Assembly: GCF_011440305.1 (NCBI RefSeq)
Contig: NZ_JAAOIW010000001.1
Location: 62,001-126,000, forward strand
DNA length: 64,000 bases
Direction of reading: 5' to 3'
Origin: Paenibacillus agricola
Lineage (GTDB): Bacteria > Bacillota > Bacilli > Paenibacillales > NBRC-103111
Shown here in pieces: positions 33,678 to 42,022 of the stretch (its first letter is position 1; every line of letters begins with the position of its first letter). A program made the translations under genes and the position numbers. The notes beneath the pieces were generated by a model. It had not been told where the DNA came from and made no database searches. It saw nothing but the letters and a program-made list of their open reading frames with translations.

Positions 33678-33706
33678 GTTCGTGAATTAGCAAGGGAGTG
33701 ATCAAC

Positions 33707-34039
33707 ATGTACCGAATCATTATCGATTTATCGGATAAAATGCTGTATGTGCTGAACAATAATGTGGTCACCCGCGGTTTTCCGATCGGGATCGGTAAGG
33801 TATTAACGGAAACGCCCATTGGCAATTATACGATTATTAACAAGGTCCCCCATCCTGGGGGTCCCTTTGGCGCTTTCTGGATGGGGCTCTCACGTCCACA
33901 TTATGGCATCCACGGAACGAATAACCCTGCCTCGATCGGGACGTTGGCTTCCCATGGTTGTGTCCGTATGTATAACCAGGATGTGCTGGCGCTCTCTTCA
34001 TTGGTCGCTATAGGCACACCAGTTGCGATAAGGAAGTAG
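33707..34039 (+). CDS. Minimal L,D-transpeptidase (YkuD domain)
   Basis: A 110-residue protein consisting only of a YkuD catalytic domain. The active-site motif is intact: HYGIHGTNNPASIG followed by SHGCVRM, with Cys as nucleophile and His as base. There is no signal peptide, LysM or membrane anchor. It would therefore act inside the mother cell or be released otherwise, which fits a role at the cortex/coat side of the forespore. GGGAG lies 8 bp before the ATG. It follows the GerT-like gene by 29 bp and is probably cotranscribed. Confidence 0.9.
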   Translation: MYRIIIDLSDKMLYVLNNNVVTRGFPIGIGKVLTETPIGNYTIINKVPHPGGPFGAFWMGLSRPHYGIHGTNNPASIGTLASHGCVRMYNQDVLALSSLVAIGTPVAIRK

Positions 34040-34083
34040 CGAAGCCCTATTCATGCATGCATGTATCCATACCAAGAAACAAG

Positions 34084-34130
34084 AAAAAGACCATCCTGCG
34101 AATAAATTTCGCCCAGATAGTCTTTTTTAT
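34084..34130. terminator. Bidirectional terminator between ldt and ricA
   Basis: AAAAAGACCATCCTGCGAA ... TTTCGCCCAGATAGTCTTTTTT, a long hairpin with A and T runs on its two sides, between convergent genes. Confidence 0.85.
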
Positions 34131-34146
34131 TTAAGGAAATTAAGCT

Positions 34147-34596
34147 TTATTTGGATTCCACTGCAACCTTGTCAGAAACGGTATCACGAATGATCGACAT
34201 CACAAGCTGGAGCAAGTAATTAATATCCTCTTGGGATTGGCGAAATTCATTTACAATCGGGATCGAATCCAGTTGATCCTGAAGATCTACGATTTCTTTC
34301 TCAATTTTCTCTACCATTTTGGCATTGTTGAAAGATTCAAAGGCAACAATCTCTTTTTGCTTCTTTTTGATCGCACTGATTAATACTTGGATCTGGTCGT
34401 TTGAGGAAATTTGCACCTCAGCTTTTTGGAAAAATTGCACCTCATTTGAAGTGGAAATAAGCTCTGCCAATTCCTTCGCTTTAGCCAATATATCTTCACG
34501 TACAATTAGCTCTGTATTCGTGTATTTCGCCATATCATCACAATGAATGTGATCGTCATGGTCGTGGTTATGATCGTGATTATCTTGTGCGGCCAT
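34147..34596 (-). CDS. ricA: RicA (YmcA) with His-rich N-terminal extension
   Basis: A 149-residue helical protein of the YlbF/YmcA family. The core (residues ~24-140; LAELISTSNEVQFFQKAEVQ, IPIVNEFRQSQEDINYLLQL) matches RicA, a subunit of the RicA-RicF-RicT complex that helps RNase Y mature and cleave specific mRNAs and promotes biofilm, competence and sporulation. The N-terminus carries an unusual metal-binding-like stretch, DNHDHNHDHDDHIHCDD, and the C-terminus lacks the Cys-containing tail of B. subtilis RicA that takes part in Fe-S binding. It follows miaB by 34 bp, as in B. subtilis. Confidence 0.92.
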   Translation of the reverse strand: MAAQDNHDHNHDHDDHIHCDDMAKYTNTELIVREDILAKAKELAELISTSNEVQFFQKAEVQISSNDQIQVLISAIKKKQKEIVAFESFNNAKMVEKIEKEIVDLQDQLDSIPIVNEFRQSQEDINYLLQLVMSIIRDTVSDKVAVESK

Positions 34597-34630
34597 TGCC
34601 AGTCACGCTCCTTACTCTCAAATTGATCTA

Positions 34631-36118
34631 TTATTCTGCGACCATTACCGCTTGGGGCAACCATTCGCCTTTCATATACCATGTCTGCGATCCGGTAATT
34701 TTCACCGGAACAATTTTGCCGACCAGCTCTTTGGGTCCGACTAGATGCACCAATTTGTTTTTGCGAGTGCGGCCTGCTAGTACATCCGCATTGTTTTTGC
34801 TCTCGCCTTCGACTAATACATCAAGCACTTCACCTACGGAGCCTTCATTGCTCTCTTTACTATATTGAGCCAGTTGGTCATTTAACCGGTATAAGCGGTT
34901 TTTCTTAACCTCCATTGGCACATCATCGACCATCGACGCAGCAGGTGTGCCTTCACGCGGTGAATAAATAAACGTATACGCCCCGTCGAACTGAACGTCG
35001 CGCACCAGAGAAAGCGTTTCTTGGAATTGCTCTTCCGTTTCACCTGGGAATCCCACAATAAAATCAGAGGTAAGGCCCACATTGGGAATGGCCTGTTTAA
35101 TTTTATCGATTAGCGTCAAATAATGCTCGCGTGTATATTTGCGGCTCATTCTTTTCAAAATTTCATTGCTTCCCGATTGCACCGGAAGATGAATTTGCTC
35201 TACAAGATTTCCTTTTTTTGCTAGAACTTCGATTAGTTGGTCGTCAAAATCACGCGGATGTGAGGTCGTAAACCGAACGCGTGGGATGTCGATTTTGGAA
35301 ATATCATTCATCAAATCGGCGAAGCGATATTCCCTGTCCTCGAAGTCCTTGCCGTAGGCATTTACATTCTGGCCAAGCAGCATCACTTCTTGGAAGCCCT
35401 GACGCGCCAAATCACGCACTTCTGCCAGTACATCCTGTGGAAGCCGACTTCGCTCCTTACCACGTGTGTAAGGGACGATACAGTACGTACAGAATTTATC
35501 ACATCCGTACATAATATTCACGGATGCCTTAATGCCTTCACGCTTCTTAGGGAGGTTCTCAACAATATCCCCTTCCTTCGACCAAACCTCGATCACCATC
35601 TCCTTGCTGAAAAAAGCCTCCTTCAACAAGACCGGCAACCGGTGAATATTGTGTGTGCCAAATATTAGATCAACGAATGGATGCTTTTGCAAAATACGGT
35701 TGACAACCGCTTCTTCCTGCGACATACAACCGGAAACACCCAGAACCAATGAAGGCTTTTCTGCCTTCAAATGCTTGAGATGGCCCAATTCACCAAATAC
35801 TTTGTCCTCAGCGTTCTCACGAACCGCACATGTATTTAATAAGATCACATCCGCTTGGCGGCGGTCTTCTGTCATCTTGTAGCCCATTTGCTCTAGAAGC
35901 CCCATAATGGTTTCCGTGTCATGCTCATTCATTTGACAGCCATAGGTTTGGATCAAATAATATTTGTCTTGCCCAAACTGCTGCATGTCTTCGGGTATCG
36001 CAAAGTTGTATAAAACCTTAATATCTTCCTTACCGCGTTTCTTCGCGTCCATTAAAGAAGGAGGCTGAAAAAACTTCTCGAAATATTTGCTGTCCTTCAA
36101 ATCCGTATCTTTAGGCAA
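34631..36118 (-). CDS. miaB: tRNA-2-methylthio-N6-dimethylallyladenosine synthase MiaB
   Basis: A 495-residue radical-SAM methylthiotransferase. It adds the 2-methylthio group to i6A37 in tRNAs reading UNN codons. The N-terminal UPF0004 domain binds one Fe-S cluster ([12 protein letters not shown] onward, conserved Cys in NTCAVRE and GVSGCMSQ). The radical-SAM CxxxCxxC is in [16 protein letters not shown], and a TRAM domain follows at the C-terminus. An N-terminal extension of ~45 residues is typical of Bacillales. The start is TTG 36118, following GAAGG. It is first in a miaB-ricA unit. Confidence 0.97.
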   Translation of the reverse strand: MPKDTDLKDSKYFEKFFQPPSLMDAKKRGKEDIKVLYNFAIPEDMQQFGQDKYYLIQTYGCQMNEHDTETIMGLLEQMGYKMTEDRRQADVILLNTCAVRENAEDKVFGELGHLKHLKAEKPSLVLGVSGCMSQEEAVVNRILQKHPFVDLIFGTHNIHRLPVLLKEAFFSKEMVIEVWSKEGDIVENLPKKREGIKASVNIMYGCDKFCTYCIVPYTRGKERSRLPQDVLAEVRDLARQGFQEVMLLGQNVNAYGKDFEDREYRFADLMNDISKIDIPRVRFTTSHPRDFDDQLIEVLAKKGNLVEQIHLPVQSGSNEILKRMSRKYTREHYLTLIDKIKQAIPNVGLTSDFIVGFPGETEEQFQETLSLVRDVQFDGAYTFIYSPREGTPAASMVDDVPMEVKKNRLYRLNDQLAQYSKESNEGSVGEVLDVLVEGESKNNADVLAGRTRKNKLVHLVGPKELVGKIVPVKITGSQTWYMKGEWLPQAVMVAE

Positions 36119-36209
36119 TGGTGCACCTTCCTTCTATCCTGCTATCCTGCTATCCTGACTCTATATAAAATTCGAATCCTTGACAATATATTATATCACG
36201 ATTGTTGAG

Positions 36210-36779
36210 CTAGGACAAAATAATTGCGTTATCACCGGTTTTGGCTCCCGCAGCGTTCGCTTCATCGGTATCGATATGCATGTCCAACGCATAATTGTCG
36301 GAGACACGGGCAACGACGCCTTCAAAAATAAGCGGACGCTCTCCCTCTATTTTTACCGATAGCAGTTGCTTATCTGCTATGCCCCAATTAATCGCATCAT
36401 GGGTATGGAAGTGGATATGTCTGGCAGCTACAATGACACCCTCGGCAATGACGATCTCACCCACAGGCCCAATCAAGGTAATACCTGGTGTTCCTTCAGT
36501 GTCTCCGGACTCGCGTACTGGAGGATTCAGTCCCAATGCAAAAGCATCCGTACGCGAAATTTCCAGCTGCGTTTTGCTGCGGGCAGGTCCTAATATGCGC
36601 ACCTTGTCAAAACGACCTTTGGGCCCTACAACAGCAACAGTCTCAGTAGCGGCAAATTGCCCCGGCTGCGATAACTCCTTAAGCACCTTCAAATAGTATC
36701 TGTGCCCAAACAACTGTTCAATATGCCAGTCCGATAAATGGATATGTCTTGCTGATACGCCTATCGGTACTTGTTTCAT
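36210..36779 (-). CDS. PduL-type phosphate acyltransferase
   Basis: A 189-residue phosphotransacylase of the PduL family, converting acyl-CoA plus phosphate to acyl-phosphate. Two zinc-binding His motifs are visible: VSARHIHLSDWH at the N-terminus and VAARHIHFHTHDA in the second half. There is no N-terminal microcompartment-targeting peptide, so it is the free cytosolic form. It is encoded just downstream of korAB, whose products make acyl-CoA; a terminator between them argues for separate transcripts, but function may be linked. GGTGG lies 7 bp before the ATG. Confidence 0.9.
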   Translation of the reverse strand: MKQVPIGVSARHIHLSDWHIEQLFGHRYYLKVLKELSQPGQFAATETVAVVGPKGRFDKVRILGPARSKTQLEISRTDAFALGLNPPVRESGDTEGTPGITLIGPVGEIVIAEGVIVAARHIHFHTHDAINWGIADKQLLSVKIEGERPLIFEGVVARVSDNYALDMHIDTDEANAAGAKTGDNAIILS

Positions 36780-36807
36780 TGAGTTACCACCCGCTTCTCC
36801 ATATTAA

Positions 36808-36838
36808 GAAAAAAAGCATACGGCATCGCCATATGCTT
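36808..36838 (-). terminator. Terminator of korAB
   Basis: On the minus strand AAGCATATGGC-GAT-GCCGTATGCTTTTTTT: 10-bp stem with one G-U pair, 3-nt loop and a strong U tract, 39 bp after the korB stop. Confidence 0.9.
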
Positions 36839-36876
36839 GAATAGATCTTATCAAATTTGTAAGGCTAATATCAATG

Positions 36877-37743
36877 TTATTTGAATTCTGCCACCAATTT
36901 GTTAAATTCTTCTTCACTAATTTGTATATTTTGGTTAGCTAGACCTTGCTCTTTAAATCCAGGTACATGGTTTTCATAGCTGGTTTTGGCTGTATTTTGA
37001 TAAATCAGGCCTGTCAGCATACTGCCTGTTTCCATAATCTTCGTCATTGCCATAACCCGGTTGGATGGATCATAATCCGGCGTTTCTTCCAAGTTTACAA
37101 TGTTTTCCTTAAACCAGTCATACGTATTAACTTTGTTAAAGGTAACACAGGGACTGAACACGTTAATAAATGAAAACCCCTTATGGTTCATACCTTGCTC
37201 TATTAAAGAAGTCAACTGCTTCAGGTTGCTAGAAAACGATTGGGCAATAAAGGTTGCGCCAGCCGCCAACGCCACTTCCAAAGGAGAAAGTGCGGATTCG
37301 ATCGACCCGGCAGGCGTGCTTTTCGTTTTGAAGCCTTCAGCGCTACGCGGTGAAGTTTGGCCCTTAGTCAAGCCATAAATTTGGTTATCCATAACGATGT
37401 AAGTAATGTCGATATTTCGGCGGATCGCATGTACCGTATGTCCCATTCCGATTGCAAAACCGTCACCGTCACCACCAGCGGCTAACACGGTTAATTCACG
37501 GTTTGCCATCTTCACGCCTTGGGCGATCGGTAGCGAACGGCCATGTACACCGTGGAAGCCATAGGCATTAATATAACCGGAAATACGACCGGAACAGCCG
37601 ATACCGGAGACAACAGCTAAATTTTCAGGCTCTAACCCGACATTGGCAGCGGCTCTTTGTATGGCGGCCTGAATGGAAAAGTCGCCACACCCTGGACACC
37701 AGTTAGGTTTAATATTGTTACGGAAGTCTTTTAATGTTGCCAT
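36877..37743 (-). CDS. korB: 2-oxoacid:ferredoxin oxidoreductase, beta subunit
   Basis: A 288-residue thiamine-diphosphate-binding subunit. Visible features are KPNWCPGCGDFSIQ and SGIGCSGR with cysteines for the Fe-S cluster, and the TPP motif AAGGDGDGFAIGMGHTVHA...DNQIYG. With KorA it oxidatively decarboxylates 2-oxoacids (2-oxoglutarate is usual for this type) to acyl-CoA and reduces ferredoxin. The ATG at 37743 lies within the end of korA (13-bp overlap). The TTG at 37764 opens a longer frame but has no better site. Confidence 0.93.
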   Translation of the reverse strand: MATLKDFRNNIKPNWCPGCGDFSIQAAIQRAAANVGLEPENLAVVSGIGCSGRISGYINAYGFHGVHGRSLPIAQGVKMANRELTVLAAGGDGDGFAIGMGHTVHAIRRNIDITYIVMDNQIYGLTKGQTSPRSAEGFKTKSTPAGSIESALSPLEVALAAGATFIAQSFSSNLKQLTSLIEQGMNHKGFSFINVFSPCVTFNKVNTYDWFKENIVNLEETPDYDPSNRVMAMTKIMETGSMLTGLIYQNTAKTSYENHVPGFKEQGLANQNIQISEEEFNKLVAEFK

Positions 37744-39482
37744 ACTAGGTTCAGCTCCTGACAAAATGTAGTAATTTCTGCCGGCAAAAATGGATTACCG
37801 TTGTATTTTAACAAGCTTTTAATTTTATCAGCATGACCTACGTTTAGCTTGATCAAGGAAGCCAATTGTCCAGTAGCATTATTTTCCAGAACAACTACGG
37901 TTTTCGCTTTTTCCAAGTAGGGACGCAATTCATCAGCCGGGAACGGATGCATCAGACGAACGGTAACATGGTTAGTTGAAATGCCTTTTTGCGTGAGGCG
38001 TTCTCTGGCTTCGTCTATCGTACCGCCTGTTGAACCCATACCAATAATCAATAGTTCCGGCTCTTCATGTGGAGCATCGACCAAAATAGGATTCGTTACC
38101 TTCACATACTTCAGCTTATCCATACGTTTGTCCATCATGCTTTTACGGTTTTCCGTGCTTTCAGAAGGACGCCCTTCTTGATCATGCTCAACGCCCGTAA
38201 CATGGTGAATCCCATATTTTTGTCCAGGCACTACGCGAGGCGAAACACCTTCTTCGGCATATTCATAACGCTTGAACAACTGGTTAGCTTCGGTTGGAGG
38301 CAGTTCACCTGTCATTAACCGTCCACGGTCAATTTTCACTTTATTGAAATCCAACAGCTCACAGGATTGTTTACCTAAGGAAAGCTGTAGATCCGTTAAC
38401 AAAATAACCGGGCATTGGTAAATCTCAGCCAAATTGAAAGCCTCAATCGTATCGTAGAAGCATTCTTCAATCGAAGAAGGGGAAAGCACAATCTTTGGAA
38501 TCTCGCCATGCGTTCCATAGATCATTGCATTTAAGTCGGATTGCTCTTGCTTGGTTGGCAAGCCTGTACTTGGACCACCACGTTGAGTATCCACGATCAC
38601 TACAGGAGTTTCCGTCATTCCAGCAAGGCCAATCGCTTCCATCATCAGAGAAAGCCCAGGACCCGCTGATGCCGTCATCGTACGTACACCAGCATAGCTT
38701 CCGCCAATAGCCATCGTTACTGCCGCTATCTCATCTTCGGTTTGGATAACTGTTCCGCCGAACTTAGGAAGCGTTTTAATTAAATACTCCATGATTTCCG
38801 AAGCTGGTGTAATTGGGTAAGCAGGCATAAAACGACAGCCGCCAGTAAGCGCACCTAAACCAATGGCATCATTACCGATCATAAACAGCTTTTGAGTACC
38901 ATCAGCAGGCTCTAATTGGAATTCAAGCATCGGTCCGCCATTTTGCTCTAAAATAAATTCAGCCGCGATTCGAACCGCTTCTATATTTTTCGCTACAACC
39001 GCAGCGCCTTTACGTCCAAACTCTTCTTCTACCGCTTTATTAAATACTTCCAAAGGCAATCCGAGCAATGCCCATGATGCACCAGAAGCAGCCATATTCT
39101 TAAATAAGGATGTTCCCAGATCCTCTGCAATTGCTGTAATAGGCACAGGAAACAAACGTGCTTTAATGCCCTCTGGTACGACTGGATTAAATTTCGCATC
39201 CGCCACAATCACACCGTTGTCACGAAGCTCATAAGCATTTAAATCAATTGTTTCTTGGTCAAATGCAACAAGGATGTCCAAATCATCAGAAATGGCACGA
39301 ATAGGCTTCGTACTGATCCTGATCTTGTTATTGGTATGCCCCCCCTTTATACGCGAGGAGAAATGACGGTACCCATACAAATAGTATCCAAGCCGATTAA
39401 GCGCTGTGGAGAAAATTTTGTCGGTACTTTCCACACCTTCCCCTTGTTGTCCTCCGATTTTCCAAGATAATTGGCTAATCAC
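37731..39482 (-). CDS. korA: 2-oxoacid:ferredoxin oxidoreductase, fused gamma-alpha subunit
   Basis: A 583-residue subunit. Residues ~1-185 form the gamma domain (WKIGGQQGEGVESTDKIFS, SRIKGGHTNNKIRI). Residues ~200-583 form the alpha pyrimidine-binding and transketolase C-like domains (NDAIGLGALTGGCRFMPAYPITPASE, ASAGPGLSLMMEAIGLAG, TGLPTKQEQSDL). This fused form is the two-gene type common in aerobic actinobacteria and Bacillales. The GTG start follows AAAGGAG by 9 bp. It is transcribed with korB from a sigma-A-like promoter upstream. Confidence 0.94.
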   Translation of the reverse strand: MISQLSWKIGGQQGEGVESTDKIFSTALNRLGYYLYGYRHFSSRIKGGHTNNKIRISTKPIRAISDDLDILVAFDQETIDLNAYELRDNGVIVADAKFNPVVPEGIKARLFPVPITAIAEDLGTSLFKNMAASGASWALLGLPLEVFNKAVEEEFGRKGAAVVAKNIEAVRIAAEFILEQNGGPMLEFQLEPADGTQKLFMIGNDAIGLGALTGGCRFMPAYPITPASEIMEYLIKTLPKFGGTVIQTEDEIAAVTMAIGGSYAGVRTMTASAGPGLSLMMEAIGLAGMTETPVVIVDTQRGGPSTGLPTKQEQSDLNAMIYGTHGEIPKIVLSPSSIEECFYDTIEAFNLAEIYQCPVILLTDLQLSLGKQSCELLDFNKVKIDRGRLMTGELPPTEANQLFKRYEYAEEGVSPRVVPGQKYGIHHVTGVEHDQEGRPSESTENRKSMMDKRMDKLKYVKVTNPILVDAPHEEPELLIIGMGSTGGTIDEARERLTQKGISTNHVTVRLMHPFPADELRPYLEKAKTVVVLENNATGQLASLIKLNVGHADKIKSLLKYNGNPFLPAEITTFCQELNLVWQH

Positions 39483-39551
39483 CGTTGTCCACTCCTTTAA
39501 ATGTCACTAAAACCGTTCTTAGATAAAAATTTTCTTTCACTTAACATATAA

Positions 39552-39580
39552 ATATTATGCCGTTGAGAGTTAAAATGCAA
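39552..39580 (-). promoter_or_regulatory. Sigma-A-like promoter of korAB
   Basis: On the minus strand TTGCAT (39575-39580), 17-bp spacer, TAATAT (39552-39557), ~70 bp upstream of korA. The remainder of the 39483-39678 gap shows no other recognised element. Confidence 0.55.
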
Positions 39581-39678
39581 GTAAATTAGTTGAATTGAAA
39601 GATAGCTATATTAGATGAAACTCATACCTATATAAGATCAATTCACCGTTTAACTATATCTAAGAAAGATGTAAACGT

Positions 39679-40623
39679 TTAATAAGCGGGTAGATTCGTT
39701 TGTAAATACCGATTCCAGTTATTGTGCAGCAAATCCTTAATCCACTCATCCTTGTAATATTTGCTTAAATGTTGTACGAGCCCACCAAATTGACCGGCAT
39801 GCTCAAGTCCCGGTATCCTTTCGTCAATTCCATCAAAATCAGAGCCCAATACAATTTGCTTCTGGCCACCGAGTGCACATATATGTTCAATATGCTTCAG
39901 TAGCTGCTCGATGGTTTCGTTATGGGGCTCGCCAACAAAAAAGGGAACAAACGTAATCCCTATTCGTCCATCCTTCTCAATAATCGCTCGTATTTGGTCA
40001 TCGTCCAAATTTCTGGGATGGGCACAAATCGCTTTAGCATTGGAATGTGAAGCTACAAACGGCTGGGACGATGTTTCAGCCAGATCCCAGAAGGCACGTT
40101 CCGATAGATGAGACACATCTAATAGGATGCCCAATTTATTACATTCTTTAACAAAATTTTTCCCTTTTAATGAAAAACCGCCTTGTCGTGGCTCTAAAAC
40201 GCCATCAGCCGCCCAATTGGCATAGTTCCAGGTAATCCCGATCATTCGTACGCCTAAATGATAAAGGGTATGGGTATACAAGCTGTTGCCCTGAATAGCC
40301 GCCGCCCCTTCTAATGTAAGGAGCGCACCTCGTTCATGGCCGTTTATTACAAGGTTTAAATCTGCTTGATTTTTAATAAGCTTCATATAGCCAGGTTTAA
40401 TTATCTTCTGATAAAAAATATTTATATAGGTGAGATAATGTTCGAAATTGGGGTGCTCCAGTCTCTGTGCCAAGTAAATGGCAAAAAATTGAATTTTTAT
40501 ATCGGATTTCACCATATTTGCATAAGTTACATCAAGCTTACCATCGACGGACTGGTAAAAATCGATTTCATGATCTTCAAACATTTTCCACAACACATCA
40601 CAGTGTCCGTCAATTATATACAC
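39679..40623 (-). CDS. Membrane dipeptidase (M19/renal dipeptidase family)
   Basis: A 314-residue zinc peptidase of family M19. Metal ligands and catalytic residues are visible in DGHCDVLWKMFED (His-x-Asp), LLTLEGAAAIQ (bridging Glu), LDVSHLSERAFWDL (His), ASHSNAKAICAHPRNL (His) and LGSDFDGID (Asp). Despite the family name there is no signal peptide or membrane segment, so it is cytosolic. It cleaves dipeptides, often with D- or dehydro-residues. The start is GTG with a modest AAGGG upstream. It lies between spoVS and korA and is not part of the B. subtilis arrangement. Confidence 0.92.
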   Translation of the reverse strand: MYIIDGHCDVLWKMFEDHEIDFYQSVDGKLDVTYANMVKSDIKIQFFAIYLAQRLEHPNFEHYLTYINIFYQKIIKPGYMKLIKNQADLNLVINGHERGALLTLEGAAAIQGNSLYTHTLYHLGVRMIGITWNYANWAADGVLEPRQGGFSLKGKNFVKECNKLGILLDVSHLSERAFWDLAETSSQPFVASHSNAKAICAHPRNLDDDQIRAIIEKDGRIGITFVPFFVGEPHNETIEQLLKHIEHICALGGQKQIVLGSDFDGIDERIPGLEHAGQFGGLVQHLSKYYKDEWIKDLLHNNWNRYLQTNLPAY

Positions 40624-40666
40624 TTAGCAGCCGCCCTTTCTTGTTAGCTTCATTGGTTTTCACATG

Positions 40667-40695
40667 CAAAAAAACCTGTCTACGAAGTAAACAGG
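40667..40695 (-). terminator. Terminator of spoVS
   Basis: On the minus strand CCTGTTTAC-TTC-GTAGACAGG then TTTTTTT, 35 bp after the spoVS stop. Confidence 0.92.
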
Positions 40696-40729
40696 CATTA
40701 TTACTTCTACTCTAGTCATCCCAGCTTTG

Positions 40730-40990
40730 TTACCGGGGTTCAACAATCAGCTTTATCGCTGTTCGATCTTCTCCATCAATGACAATATCCGTAAATGCCG
40801 GAATGCAAATCAGGTCAACCCCACTAGGAGCCACAAATCCACGGGCAATCGCTACGGCTTTGACTGCTTGGTTAAGGGCACCGGCACCAATAGCCTGCAG
40901 CTCTGCTACGCCGCGCTCACGCAACACCCCTGCTAATGCGCCTGCTACGGAATTTGGATTGGACTTTGCTGAAACTTTTAATACATCCAT
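40730..40990 (-). CDS. spoVS: Stage V sporulation protein S
   Basis: An 86-residue protein of the highly conserved Alba-like SpoVS family: MDVLKVSAKSNPNSVAGALAG, then GVAELQAIGAGALNQAVKA and ending IKLIVEPR. It acts in spore coat assembly and core dehydration, and loss relieves a block on septation. GAGGAGG lies 8 bp before the ATG, and a strong sigma-H promoter and an intrinsic terminator frame it as a single-gene unit. Confidence 0.98.
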   Translation of the reverse strand: MDVLKVSAKSNPNSVAGALAGVLRERGVAELQAIGAGALNQAVKAVAIARGFVAPSGVDLICIPAFTDIVIDGEDRTAIKLIVEPR

Positions 40991-41034
40991 GAAAGTACCT
41001 CCTCGGGAATGATGAATGGCTTCCTTCCTTATTC

Positions 41035-41064
41035 ATATTCCCAGCATTTCATGTTAATTCCTGC
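41035..41064 (-). promoter_or_regulatory. Sigma-H promoter of spoVS
   Basis: On the minus strand GCAGGAATT (41056-41064) matches the sigma-H -35 consensus RNAGGAWWW perfectly. After a 12-bp spacer, TGGGAATAT (41035-41043) matches the -10 RNNGAATWW with one mismatch. spoVS is sigma-H dependent in B. subtilis. Confidence 0.8.
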
Positions 41065-41075
41065 TTACCTGACAA

Positions 41076-41870
41076 CTAATCAAAAAGGATCTGGTCCTCA
41101 TCCTTGCGGACTAACTGAATTTTTTTTGCCAAGCCTGTATTTGGATCCAAATCGATACAAACCGCATGGAAATGCCATTTGCCTTCATCGACCACAAATC
41201 TTACTGGCAGCTGTGTAACAAACTTCTGCATCACGGATACTTTCTCCATACCGAGGATCCCATCACGCGGTCCCGTCATCCCTACATCCGTCACATAGGC
41301 TGTCCCTAAGGGAAGAACTCGTTCATCATGTGTTTGCACATGTGTATGCGTCCCGACCACTGCGGATACCTTGCCGTCCAAATGCCAGCCCATTGCCAAT
41401 TTCTCTGAGGTTGCTTCTGCATGGAAATCGACAAGAATGTACTTATGCTTGTCTTTGATTTCCTCTAGGATTTCATCGACCTTCTCGAAGGGACAATCCA
41501 GAGGAGGAAGGAAGGTTCGCCCCTGTAAATTAACAATGACTAACTCCTCATTTTTTACTTTAATCGTCGTAAAACCTCTTCCTGGGGTGCCTTTAGGAAA
41601 ATTCGCCGGCCTAACCATCCGAGCTTCACGATCAATAAAGTCAAATATTTCTTTTTGGTCCCAAGTATGATTGCCCATCGTAATCCCATGGACACCCATT
41701 TCAAACAATTCCTTGGTAATTGCTAAAGTAATACCTCTTCCTGCTGCAGCATTCTCGCCATTAGCGATAATAAAGGTCGGGTTATATTTCGTTTTTAGCC
41801 CTGGCAAGCTAGCCTTTAAAGCCTTCCGCCCCACAGCTCCCACAATATCCCCGATAAATAATATTCTCAT
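41076..41870 (-). CDS. ymdB: YmdB-type 2',3'-cyclic nucleotide phosphodiesterase
   Basis: A 264-residue metallophosphoesterase, the same length as B. subtilis YmdB. Metal-binding motifs are visible in order: FIGDIVGAVGRKA, IANGENAAAGRGIT, MGNHTWDQKEIF, DFHAEATSEK and VVGTHTHVQTHDE. YmdB controls the switch between motility and biofilm gene expression and interacts with RNA metabolism. GGGGAG precedes the ATG by 10 bp; the frame extends to 41900 without a better start. It follows rny, as in B. subtilis, but a terminator lies between them. Confidence 0.96.
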   Translation of the reverse strand: MRILFIGDIVGAVGRKALKASLPGLKTKYNPTFIIANGENAAAGRGITLAITKELFEMGVHGITMGNHTWDQKEIFDFIDREARMVRPANFPKGTPGRGFTTIKVKNEELVIVNLQGRTFLPPLDCPFEKVDEILEEIKDKHKYILVDFHAEATSEKLAMGWHLDGKVSAVVGTHTHVQTHDERVLPLGTAYVTDVGMTGPRDGILGMEKVSVMQKFVTQLPVRFVVDEGKWHFHAVCIDLDPNTGLAKKIQLVRKDEDQILFD

Positions 41871-41974
41871 ATAAATGAAACTCCCCTTTTCTTGAACCAT
41901 CAGACCCCGTATCCCTTCAAGCCCCGTTCAACTGGAGTCTATCGGCCCAACAGGATCTGATGCTGTAAGCTAAA

Positions 41975-42003
41975 AGAAAAGTGGCTTATTCAGCCACTTT
42001 TCT
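41975..42003 (-). terminator. Terminator of rny
   Basis: AGAAAAGTGGCTGAATAAGCCACTTTTCT on the minus strand: perfect stem through the A/T flanks, 20 bp after the rny stop. Confidence 0.9.
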
Positions 42004-42022
42004 CAAATTGCCTATGAACTTA

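Noticed and set aside
36130-36165. Three or four tandem copies of CTATCCTG-like units upstream of miaB
   Set aside because: Too short (about 30 bp) and adjacent to the ribosome binding site; most likely a slippage repeat. No sign of a binding array or CRISPR.
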